The notes: generated by a model from the sequence alone, not told the origin. A DNA stretch of 5,974 nucleotides from Clostridia bacterium (GCA_003554565.1 PWGR01000312.1:1-5974), one strand, 5' to 3'; positions 1-5,817 are shown, counted from the first letter of the stretch. A program made the numbers and translations.

Positions 1-1
1 G

Positions 2-127
2 GCCCCCCTGCCGCACACCGGCGGCAGCGGACTCCTCTATGTACTCCTCGGTAGCGGCCTTCTCACCAGTGGGTGGCTGATGAGCAGGAAGAGAAAATGA
101 CGGCCACTGCTGCTGAGGTCATTTAGT
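2..127 (+). CDS. C-terminal end of an LPXTG cell-wall-anchored surface protein (partial, frame disrupted)
   Basis: Only the last codons are in the window. Read from base 2, the frame gives LPHTG at 8-22, then a glycine/leucine-rich hydrophobic stretch. This is the layout of a sortase sorting signal, by which the protein would be cut between T and G and linked to peptidoglycan. At the TTT run 60-62 the frame goes wrong. As written it continues through a polar sequence to the stop at 125-127. If one T is removed, the hydrophobic segment continues as LLTSGWLM, then the basic tail SRKRK and a TGA at 99-101, which is a complete sorting signal. The gene therefore either carries a one-base insertion or the base is a sequence error. 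As written, the membrane segment is shortened and the basic tail lost, so anchoring should fail. The main body of the protein lies outside the window, so its function is unknown. Confidence 0.7.
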
Positions 128-130
128 ATC

Positions 131-165
131 AAAGGCGGGAGGAGCAATTCCTCCCGCCTTTTCTT
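131..165. terminator. Strong intrinsic terminator, probably bidirectional
   Basis: A perfect 13-bp inverted repeat (131-143 with 149-161) encloses a 5-nt loop. On the + strand it runs into TTTTCTT; on the - strand the stem itself ends in a short T run. It lies about 30 nt after the LPXTG gene and about 80 nt after the stop of the convergent transglutaminase-like gene, so it can serve both. The + direction has the better U tract. Confidence 0.9.
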
Positions 166-239
166 AGTGCTGTCACCGCAGGTGCGGCAATCTCCAGCAC
201 ACACATTGTGCGACATCCCCCGACCCGGGCGGAAGCATG

Positions 240-1133
240 TCACTCGCTATTATCTGGTTCAATCCTGCCCACAGTATCCGTCAGGCTCCCAGCTATGCGC
301 CCCCCGGTGTGGGTAACCCGCACCGGACGGTCCTCATACCACTGCGCCACATAATCGATCGAATCTGCCAGCCCTGGTGTCCGCGAGAATGCCGGATCCG
401 CGCCCATCCACTGTCCATCCTCAGTGAGATATTCCACCCAGGTGTGCCGGGTCCAGGACTCCGAGCTCGGTGCTCGTACATACCCGTAGACTGTTCGCGC
501 CGGTATATCCGCCGCATTTGCAAGGGCCACCAGAAGTAGTGCGTAATCCTCGCACACACCCTCGGCCTGCTTCAGCGCCTGCTCTGCGTCCCCGTTTCGC
601 CAGGGAGACTCCAGATCGTAGCTGATGTGGTTGTGCGTAAACTCCTGCAGGGCGGCAAACCGGACATCCCGCCCCTCACTATTTCGAACTACCCGCCGGG
701 CCGCGGCAGAAATATCGTCACTCACCGGCTCTGCCTCATCTTTACCCAGCTCCTCGCCTTCTCCTGTTGCAGAGGATGCCAGCTGCGGATCGATCAGGTA
801 CTCGAATGTAAGGGTGATATTCTCACCCGGCGCCAGCCCGGGAAGCAGGAACAACCCCTCCCGGGAACCATCTTCCGACTCAACGACATCCTCCACAGGC
901 AGGCTGAACTGCTCGTCCACCACCTCACCTTGCCCGGTAACTTCAGCGAGCAGGGGAATCCGGACGCGGACCTCCTCCATCTCAGTGGATCCCACGTTTT
1001 CGAGCTCCAGTTCACTTCTGAGGGTCCAGAGGTGCCCGTCGGCCTGTGCCGCTTCCGCCTGCGCTGTCGAGGCAAGAAGCAGTATAGCTACCGCGAGAAC
1101 CAACGTGATTTTCATATTGAGTAAGCGACTCAT
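240..1133 (-). CDS. Secreted transglutaminase-like domain protein under a c-di-GMP riboswitch
   Basis: The predicted product is 297 residues. The start at 1133 is chosen because GGAGAGGGG lies just upstream at 6-nt spacing; an in-frame ATG at 1115 is a weaker alternative. Residues 1-26 form a Sec signal peptide (basic start, a hydrophobic core rich in L, V, A and I, cleavage after AQA), so the protein is exported. Residues about 30-115 resemble a beta-sandwich domain (alternating hydrophobics, LELENVGS, LPGLAPGENITLTFEY). An acidic linker follows. The C-terminal transglutaminase core shows the triad in order: Cys194 in EGVCEDYA, His230 in RHTWVEY and Asp246 in GADPAF. Bacterial members act as peptidases or as crosslinking or binding proteins at the surface; the substrate here is unknown. 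No membrane anchor or sorting signal is seen, so release or non-covalent wall association is likely. Longer in-frame starts (to 1241) merely translate the riboswitch and are rejected. Confidence 0.87.
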   Translation of the reverse strand: MSRLLNMKITLVLAVAILLLASTAQAEAAQADGHLWTLRSELELENVGSTEMEEVRVRIPLLAEVTGQGEVVDEQFSLPVEDVVESEDGSREGLFLLPGLAPGENITLTFEYLIDPQLASSATGEGEELGKDEAEPVSDDISAAARRVVRNSEGRDVRFAALQEFTHNHISYDLESPWRNGDAEQALKQAEGVCEDYALLLVALANAADIPARTVYGYVRAPSSESWTRHTWVEYLTEDGQWMGADPAFSRTPGLADSIDYVAQWYEDRPVRVTHTGGRIAGSLTDTVGRIEPDNSE

Positions 1134-1139
1134 GCAGGG

Positions 1140-1163
1140 CCCCTCTCCAGATGGCGAGAGGAG
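1140..1163 (-). promoter_or_regulatory. Hairpin sequestering the ribosome binding site of the transglutaminase-like gene
   Basis: In the minus-strand RNA, CUCCUCUC (1163-1156) can pair with GAGAGGGG (1147-1140): 8 bp with one G-U pair around an 8-nt loop. The second arm is the Shine-Dalgarno sequence for the ATG at 1133. A competing GC-rich pairing (GGCG 1170-1167 with CGCC 1156-1153) would use part of the first arm and free the site. This suggests control of translation initiation in the leader. The pairing is read by eye; no folding energy was calculated. Confidence 0.5.
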
Positions 1164-1194
1164 AGCCGCCCCCCACGACATGAATGGGAGACAG

Positions 1195-1228
1195 AAAAAA
1201 GCGGTTCGTTTCCTTTCGGTAACCCGGC
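1195..1228 (-). terminator. Terminator-like hairpin with U6 tract after the c-di-GMP aptamer
   Basis: On the minus strand, the aptamer's 3' end (GCCGGGTTACC) can pair imperfectly with AACCGC at 1206-1201. An inner CC-GAAA-GG tetraloop helix is possible. Six Ts follow at once (1200-1195). Because the hairpin uses bases of the aptamer's closing region, it could compete with the ligand-bound fold, as in a transcription-attenuating expression platform. The stem has bulges, so its strength is uncertain. Confidence 0.5.
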
Positions 1229-1296
1229 TGTCCTGGCCCATATGGGGCTTTAGACCCGTGGCTTTGCGCCCGCACCTTTCGATGCGTTTGCCTTTG
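1213..1296 (-). ncRNA. Cyclic-di-GMP-I riboswitch aptamer (GEMM-I)
   Basis: The minus-strand RNA shows the GEMM-I core in the right order: GGCAAAC (1292-1286), a P2 hairpin GCAUC/GGUGC capped by a GAAA tetraloop (1280-1277), GCAAAGCC (1267-1260) whose GCC closes on the initial GGC, then the P3 arm carrying CUAA (the tetraloop-receptor side). P3 pairs CGG/CCG, GUC/GAC and GCCC/GGGC around the loop CAUAU, and ends with GGGUUACC (1225-1218). Known members bind the second messenger c-di-GMP and control motility, adhesion and surface-protein genes. Here the aptamer sits about 85 nt upstream of the transglutaminase-like start, with both a terminator-like and an RBS-masking hairpin between. Whether ligand turns the gene on or off cannot be decided by eye. 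A short perfect hairpin (1296-1310) directly precedes the aptamer. Confidence 0.92.
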
Positions 1297-1351
1297 TCGC
1301 TTGAAGCGACCCGCCTCGTACACCATGATACTGATATCGACTTGTATGTTT

Positions 1352-1380
1352 ACTATATACCACTTCACTTAAACAAACAA
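1352..1380 (-). promoter_or_regulatory. Sigma-A-like promoter for the riboswitch leader
   Basis: On the minus strand, TTGTTT (1380-1375), a 17-nt spacer and TATAGT (1357-1352) fit a housekeeping promoter. Transcription would start near 1345, giving a leader of about 210 nt that contains the whole aptamer. The left IS end lies only about 20 bp upstream of the -35 box, so the insertion left this promoter intact. Confidence 0.6.
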
Positions 1381-1513
1381 GAACCCACGCTAACCAGTGC
1401 AGGGCATCGTCAAAGTGGTGCAGAGGTATTGCGGTTACGGTATTTGCTCAATGGTCTGGCGTTTCCCCCTGTGATGCGATAGACTGTTTGCAGTAGATTA
1501 TGGGGGGTATTGG

Positions 1514-2803
1514 ATGCAGAAGGTCGATCTCAGTTCACTTTTTGTCCGGCCCATAAAGCCCGAGGAGGAAGATACTTGGGACGAGTTGATGTCCCGACAC
1601 CACTATTTGGGCTTCAATAGGTTAGTCGGGAAGTCGTTGAAGTACGTGGCTCTGCTTCACGGTAAGTGGGTGGCGCTGATTGGTTGGGCTACCTCTGCTT
1701 TCAAGTGTGCTCCTCGCGATCAGTGGATCGGATGGTCTGCTCAGCAGCAGTACCGTCGGTTGAAGTACGTGGTAAACAACCAGCGATTTTTGATCTTGCC
1801 GGGGGTGAGGATCAGGAATCTGGCCTCCAAGACTCTTGCTCTGAATGTCAGGAGGTTGTCTGGAGACTGGGGGGCCGTCTTTGCTCATCCGGTGGTTTTG
1901 GCGGAGACCTTTGTTGATCAGAAGCGATTTTCTGGGACTTGTTATCGGGCGGCCGGCTGGAAGGCGCTGGGGCGGACTCGCGGGTTCGGGTACAGGAGCG
2001 GGAAGTACTATTATCACGGACAGACAAAGACCATACTGGTGCGCTCTTTGCGACCGGATGCTCGCGAACTACTGTCGGCCTTTTTTCTCTCCCCCGAGTT
2101 GAAGGGAGATGAGTGGTCCGTGGATCTCAACCAGCTTCGTATTCGTGGACCGGACGGTCTCTGGGAGCGTTTGCAGAGGTTAAAGGATCCCCGCAAGGCG
2201 AGGGGGATCCGTCACGATCAGACCTGTATCTTGGCGGTTGCGGTGTGCGCCGTGCTGTCGGGCGCGCGGAGTTTTGTCGCCATGGGGGAATGGGTGCAGA
2301 GCCTTTCACAGAAGCAGTTGCAGCGATTGGGCTGTCGTTATCATGAGGACAAGCGCCGGTACATACCACCGAGCGAGCCCACCATTCGAAGGATGTTGCA
2401 GACCATTGACGCGTACCAGGTGGATGAGACGATCAGCACCTGGCTCGATTCTCACTCTGAGGGAGACGCCATCAGTGTGGATGGCAAGACACTGCGGGGA
2501 GCCAGAGGTAGAAATGGACAGCCCCTGCACCTGATGGCAGCCTTGTTGCACAAAGAAGGTGTGGTTGTCTCGCAAAAGGAAGTGGGGGACAAAACCAATG
2601 AGATAAAGGCTTTTCAGCCCACTCTCCGCCCTTTAGATCTTGAGGGCAAGGTGGTGACCGCGGATGCGATGCACGCACAGAAGGAACATGCCTCCTATCT
2701 GGTGCAAAGAAAAGGAGCGGACTATCTCTTCACGGTGAAGGGAAACCAGAAGAGCCTTTTGCAGGACATCAAGATGCTGCAAAAGGACGATTTTTTCCCC
2801 TGA
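1514..2803 (+). CDS. ISAs1-family transposase with N-terminal DruA-like (DUF4338) domain, first part up to the frameshift
   Basis: A GGGGGG ribosome binding site at 1502-1507 precedes the ATG at 1514. Residues about 10-180 match the DUF4338 family, named after the Druantia anti-phage protein DruA: HHYLG, SLKYVALL, RFLILPGVRI, NLASKTLAL, HPVVLAETFVD, GTCYRAAGW, GRTRGFG. From about residue 215 it is a typical ISAs1 transposase: LKDPRKARGIRH, the helical VCAVLSGARSF, EPTIRRML, then the RNase H-like DDE core with Asp323 in SVDGKTLRG and Asp384 in TADAMH, and YLFTVKGNQ at 404-412. The stop comes after DFFP at residue 429, before the third catalytic residue. The rest of the protein lies in the next frame. 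Alone, this product should not catalyse transposition; the intact protein would have 577 residues. The DruA-like domain's role in such transposases is not established here; DNA binding is a guess. Confidence 0.85.
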   Translation: MQKVDLSSLFVRPIKPEEEDTWDELMSRHHYLGFNRLVGKSLKYVALLHGKWVALIGWATSAFKCAPRDQWIGWSAQQQYRRLKYVVNNQRFLILPGVRIRNLASKTLALNVRRLSGDWGAVFAHPVVLAETFVDQKRFSGTCYRAAGWKALGRTRGFGYRSGKYYYHGQTKTILVRSLRPDARELLSAFFLSPELKGDEWSVDLNQLRIRGPDGLWERLQRLKDPRKARGIRHDQTCILAVAVCAVLSGARSFVAMGEWVQSLSQKQLQRLGCRYHEDKRRYIPPSEPTIRRMLQTIDAYQVDETISTWLDSHSEGDAISVDGKTLRGARGRNGQPLHLMAALLHKEGVVVSQKEVGDKTNEIKAFQPTLRPLDLEGKVVTADAMHAQKEHASYLVQRKGADYLFTVKGNQKSLLQDIKMLQKDDFFP

Positions 2804-3248
2804 ATACACTGAACAAAACAAGGGACATGGTCGCATCGAAACCCGCACCATTGGAGTTAGCACCCAGCTGAATGATTACCTGCAGTTTCCTCACGTGGGG
2901 CAAGTATTTCGGATTGAACGACTCACCACCAATCTGCAGGGGGAAAACGAATCTCGCGAGGTAGCTTACGGCATCACCAGTCTCACCCCGCAACAGGCCG
3001 ATTGCAAACAACTTCTCGAGCTGGCAAGAAACCATTGGCAGATCGAAAACTCCCTGTTTTGGGTGCGGGACGTAACCTTCGCCGAGGATCTTTCGCAGAT
3101 CCGTACGGGAGCGGGTCCCCAGGTCTTTGCCACGTTGCGCAATCTGGCGATTAGCCTGTTCCGGCTGCGTGGTTTCACCAACATTGCCGCCGCGTTGAGA
3201 AGGCATGCGTGGAATCCGGATCGGACTCTGCAACTGGTGGGGCTGTAA
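2802..3248 (+). pseudogene. ISAs1 transposase C-terminal part, displaced by +1 frameshift
   Basis: This frame continues the transposase directly (148 codons): EYTEQNKGHGRIETR, then LARNHWQIENSLFWVRD with the catalytic Glu at 3045-3047, followed by FAEDLSQIRTG and a family-typical tail ending NPDRTLQLVGL. The break lies in the run T6C4 at 2791-2800, where frame 1 reads CCC TGA. Removing one base restores an uninterrupted protein reading DFFPEYTEQN. A GTG at 2895 could in principle start a 117-residue fragment, but it has no convincing ribosome binding site and would lack the other catalytic residues. A decayed gene, a sequence error or +1 recoding at CCC-TGA could each explain the break. Confidence 0.8.
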
Positions 3249-3283
3249 GGGGCAGCAAAATTCAATTTAACCGAACTCTCCTG

Positions 3284-3484
3284 GTACCAGTGTGCCCAAA
3301 TATAGCTGTGTAACGCCATTATACATACTATATCACCAGTGTCCAGTATAATATCATATATACTAACTGTATCGCACGTTATCTGCATGTTACGGACGAT
3401 TACTATGACGGGACCGGGAGATTATTGCGCACAATTTCAGTATATATCCCTGGCCACCCTCGCGCTCTCACACCTGTCCCAGCT
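3284..3484. other. AT-rich intergenic region between the IS and the methyltransferase gene
   Basis: About 200 bp without a credible gene. The part next to the IS (3295-3370) is much more AT-rich than its surroundings and holds a strong minus-strand promoter. It also holds a small inverted repeat, AGTATA (3346-3351) with TATACT (3359-3364), which could be an operator or chance in AT-rich DNA. No clear intrinsic terminator is seen for the methyltransferase gene ending at 3485. Without the IS, this stretch would join the DNA at 1399 and form the upstream region of the riboswitch gene. Confidence 0.6.
3318..3345 (-). promoter_or_regulatory. Strong sigma-A-like promoter pointing left into the IS
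   Basis: On the minus strand, TGGACA (3345-3340), a 16-nt spacer and a perfect TATAAT (3323-3318). Transcription would begin near 3311 and now run antisense through the transposase gene. In the arrangement without the IS it would lead straight into the c-di-GMP riboswitch leader, so it was probably a second, distal promoter of that gene. The match is by eye only. Confidence 0.55.
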
Positions 3485-4504
3485 TCATTTCGTCGCGGTA
3501 ATGCGGGGATCTCGGTGCAGCGGACACTCGAGATTGACGGCCAGTTCGACCGCCGGTCGAATCATGTCATCGACATCGCCAACATCCATGGGACGATTGG
3601 GTCCAGTGAGTCGATCGTACATGACCACCGCTCCCCGGCTCCCGTCGTGGGTAGGTCGGACCGAGCGAAAACCGACCTGTCCCAGCCACCGCACCCAAGT
3701 CTGACCGGACGGATGAATTGTTTCGACGACTCTTGTCCTTTCAATCATGGGCTCAATCCGCTGCAGTATCTCGACGGTAAGATTGGAATATTCGGGACGA
3801 TCGGTCCCGAGCCGCTCCAGTAGATCACTTTTGGACACCTGTAGATCGATCGCGTATTGAATGACACGCTCCCGGGCAATATCTCGATCGTACAGCAGCA
3901 TCTTACACGCTGCACGTCCCTGCTCCAGAATTGCCAGATCCCGTTCGCTTTCGCCCCGGTAACCCGCCAGCCCTTCATAGAAAATGCGCAGGCGACCCCC
4001 GGGACGTAATATGCGGTGGATCTCGGCCAGTATCTCCTTCGGGTCGGGAGTCTGCTCAATTGAGCTGGCTGCGATCACTCCATCGAAGGACTCAGCCGGA
4101 AAAGGGATCGGGTCAGCCGTCCGGTAGCGTTGAAACCAGGCATTGTTGATGCCCATGCGCTGTGCATTTGTGCGGCACACCTGCACTCGTTTCCGAGAGG
4201 AATCCAATCCCACCACCTCCAGGGCATACGGGGCCAGCAGTAGGGAGGGCCATCCATCACCTGGGCCGAAATCGAGGAGCCTTCGCCCTTCCCCCCCAGT
4301 TGCGCAGAGAAAATCAAGTACAGATCCGCGTTCCGACCAGTGCGAACGCTTCGTACCATCGAACGGCCGGTATATTCCAATGAGAGAGCAATCTGATTGG
4401 GATTCCATATCATCATAGATCATGGCATCAGTGGTGCTTGGTTCGGGCTTCAAGTGCTGCTCTATCCAATTGAAGATATTCAAGGTTCCCGTCACTCCGT
4501 TCAT
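3485..4504 (-). CDS. Class I SAM-dependent methyltransferase with C-terminal extension
   Basis: The product has 339 residues. The Rossmann-type methyltransferase core is clear: motif I LLDFGPGDGW at 76-85 (SAM binding), the acidic residue Asp101 in VVGLDSS that should hold the ribose hydroxyls, PFPAESFDGVIAASSIEQ at 134-151 (UbiE/Methyltransf_11-like motif II) and LRPGGRLRIFYEG at 166-178. The next 160 residues go beyond the usual single domain. They contain a charged helical section (about 185-260) and a segment around WVRWLGQVGFRSVR (270-283), which often forms the end of such folds. The substrate is not recognisable. No membrane segment is seen, so the protein should be cytosolic. The start at 4504 has only a distant GGGAGAG 18 nt upstream; a TTG at 4483 behind GGAG or an ATG at 4423 are possible. 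It follows the PAP2 gene by 118 bp on the same strand and may be cotranscribed with it. Confidence 0.8.
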   Translation of the reverse strand: MNGVTGTLNIFNWIEQHLKPEPSTTDAMIYDDMESQSDCSLIGIYRPFDGTKRSHWSERGSVLDFLCATGGEGRRLLDFGPGDGWPSLLLAPYALEVVGLDSSRKRVQVCRTNAQRMGINNAWFQRYRTADPIPFPAESFDGVIAASSIEQTPDPKEILAEIHRILRPGGRLRIFYEGLAGYRGESERDLAILEQGRAACKMLLYDRDIARERVIQYAIDLQVSKSDLLERLGTDRPEYSNLTVEILQRIEPMIERTRVVETIHPSGQTWVRWLGQVGFRSVRPTHDGSRGAVVMYDRLTGPNRPMDVGDVDDMIRPAVELAVNLECPLHRDPRITATK

Positions 4505-4622
4505 CAGGCAAAATCAACATCTGCTCTCCCGGGCACACCTGTCGCACTGCATATGAACGCTGTAAGCTGCCTCGCCCCGGATATGGTCAGCCGCATCGCC
4601 TCAACAACAGCGCTCCCGGAAT

Positions 4623-5594
4623 TCAGGAGCGCGCCTCGACATTTGAACCGGTGGCACGACTGGCCAGACCGAGGACGGCAAACACAGCGGGTGCACCCAA
4701 CATTACCCAGAGACCGGTCACCGCATAAAGCAGCAGCTGGAGGTGCGTGGGGTGGGTAGGCATAATACCTCCCAGCCCGAGAACCAGGGCAAACATGACC
4801 GGCAGCCCTACCAGAGGGCGCAGTATCAACTGATACCATCTTCCAGATATCTTCGATCGGACCCAGCGTCTTTCCAGAAGCCAGCCAGCACCCGCCCCCA
4901 TGAGAAATCCCATCAAGAGCGGGGCATCCCCGCCTGGATATATGATGTATAAAAGCAGCGGCAGGAATAATGACGCGCCCAGAAGCAGATAAAATGGCTG
5001 ACCGGTAACCAATGCATTTTTCGTGATGCGTCTCTCTACCTGGGTGTACACGAGCAGAAAAGCCAGTCCCAGAGCCACCCCTCCCGTGACATCGCGCGGG
5101 TAATGATAACCGAGGACGATCCTCGAGATTCCCACCGCAACGATTGCAAATACCATCCAGATGCGCATGACGCGCGAGAATAGCCGTACAGCCAGGTAGC
5201 CCCAGAGGGTGACGGCGGTCAATGTGTGTCCGCTGGGGAAGGCATAACCGCCCGGAAGCGTAATTCCCTGAATCTGCGGTCTTGGCAGAGCCCAGAAGTC
5301 CTTCAGCATATTGGTATAGGTACCGGACAGAAGCAGTACCACTGCCGCCCAAAATCCAAGGGATCGATCGACACACCACAAAAGGATGGACAGAAAAATC
5401 ATGTAGAACTCATGGTCCCCCAAGAAAGTGGCCGCACGGAAGACTGTCTCCACTGCACGGAAATTCTGGGCCCAGGAGACCAGATTTATGACCACTGCAT
5501 CGGCACCTAAAGGCTCCCAGTAGTACCACGTGGCAAATGCGGCGGCTGCCATCACTATCCCCAACACCTGGCGCCAAAGTCTATCATCGAGCAT
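4623..5594 (-). CDS. PAP2-family integral membrane phosphatase
   Basis: The product has 323 residues. The start at 5594 is fixed by GGAGGA 7 nt upstream; longer in-frame starts at 5609 and 5702 lie in or above that site. All three signature motifs of the PAP2 / type 2 phosphatidate phosphatase family are intact: KDFWALPRP (98-106, K-x6-RP), PSGH (120-123) and SRIVLGYHYPRD (157-168, SR-x5-H-x3-D), with His123, His164 and Asp168 as the catalytic set. Several hydrophobic segments surround them, with four or five more in the C-terminal 130 residues, so the protein is an inner-membrane enzyme whose active site should face outward. The family dephosphorylates lipid phosphates such as phosphatidate or undecaprenyl pyrophosphate; which of these applies here cannot be told. 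The extra hydrophobic C-terminal domain makes it longer than the roughly 200-residue minimal enzymes. Confidence 0.9.
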   Translation of the reverse strand: MLDDRLWRQVLGIVMAAAAFATWYYWEPLGADAVVINLVSWAQNFRAVETVFRAATFLGDHEFYMIFLSILLWCVDRSLGFWAAVVLLLSGTYTNMLKDFWALPRPQIQGITLPGGYAFPSGHTLTAVTLWGYLAVRLFSRVMRIWMVFAIVAVGISRIVLGYHYPRDVTGGVALGLAFLLVYTQVERRITKNALVTGQPFYLLLGASLFLPLLLYIIYPGGDAPLLMGFLMGAGAGWLLERRWVRSKISGRWYQLILRPLVGLPVMFALVLGLGGIMPTHPTHLQLLLYAVTGLWVMLGAPAVFAVLGLASRATGSNVEARS

Positions 5595-5817
5595 TCTTTT
5601 ATCCTCCATCCATGTCCAGTAGCCCGCCACGGTTGCAGAAATGTGCCAACCCCGGAAGAGATCCGGGACGACTGCAGCAACAGCCGCATTACCGAGCAGC
5701 ACTCCTCAGGGCTTCCTTGCAGATCGACGGGTGAAATCGCGTAAACCCGTCTCAGGCTCAGAGATCCCGCCAAGTATACCTGGTGGATATGGACATGAGG
5801 TATCCGCAGCGGGTTCT
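5595..5817 (-). other. GC-rich spacer or leader with hairpins upstream of the PAP2 gene
   Basis: This holds 223 bp with no convincing gene. On the minus strand I see a 7-bp perfect stem (5726-5732 with 5745-5751, 12-nt loop), a CCCGG/CCGGG stem (5651-5655 with 5663-5667) and, sharing one base with it, a GGTTG/CAACC stem (5631-5635 with 5647-5651). No U tract follows any of them, so they are not plain terminators. The length and folding potential would suit a regulatory leader, but it matches no riboswitch core I recognise. No clear promoter was found. Confidence 0.35.

Larger units (their letters stand above)
1400..3283 (+). mobile_element. ISAs1-family insertion sequence with DruA-domain transposase
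   Basis: The element is defined by its transposase (1514-3248) and by candidate ends. The left end begins CAGGGCATCG at 1400; the right end, read inward on the minus strand from 3283, begins CAGGAGAGTTCGG. The two share CAGG and then only scattered matches, so the inverted repeats are imperfect. Directly outside lie AACCAGTG (1392-1399) and TACCAGTG (3285-3292), matching at 7 of 8 positions and consistent with an aged 8-bp target duplication. A further ACCAGTG at 3335-3341 weakens this evidence. There are 114 bp before the gene and 35 bp after it. Size and layout suit the family with an enlarged N-terminus. The frameshift in the transposase suggests that the copy is inactive, or that it relies on recoding. 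Confidence 0.65.

Noticed and set aside
1134..1241. In-frame extension of the transglutaminase-like gene to an ATG at 1241
   Set aside because: The extra codons translate the GEMM-I aptamer's 3' part and the terminator-like hairpin. The start at 1133 has a good ribosome binding site and begins a signal peptide.
1421..1440. Alternative left IS end at CAGAGGTATTGCGGTTACGG, which resembles the right end's CGGTTAAA part
   Set aside because: No target duplication accompanies it, whereas 1400 gives a 7 of 8 match outside. Not fully excluded.
625..1482. Long + strand open frame opposite the transglutaminase-like gene
   Set aside because: It has Ser/Arg/Pro-rich shadow composition, and it covers the riboswitch and leader of the real minus-strand gene.
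1514..2803. A stand-alone Druantia defence gene
   Set aside because: The DruA-like domain is continuous with an ISAs1 transposase, and no other Druantia genes are present.
3339..3823. + strand open frames after the IS
   Set aside because: They overlap the methyltransferase gene in antisense, have no family features and no ribosome binding site that I can support.
4504..5379. Long open frame on the minus strand in a different phase
   Set aside because: It lies across the PAP2 gene, is rich in Cys, Gly and Arg without domains, and is a shadow of the real gene.
5595..5702. In-frame extension of the PAP2 gene to ATGs at 5609 or 5702
   Set aside because: GGAGGA at 5607-5602 sits 7 nt before the ATG at 5594. 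The longer starts lack such a site, and the added residues are not family-like.
5660..5760. TPP-riboswitch-like words (CTGAGA, ACCC) in the PAP2 leader
   Set aside because: The remaining TPP core is missing, the spacing is wrong, and a thiamine link to PAP2 is not expected.
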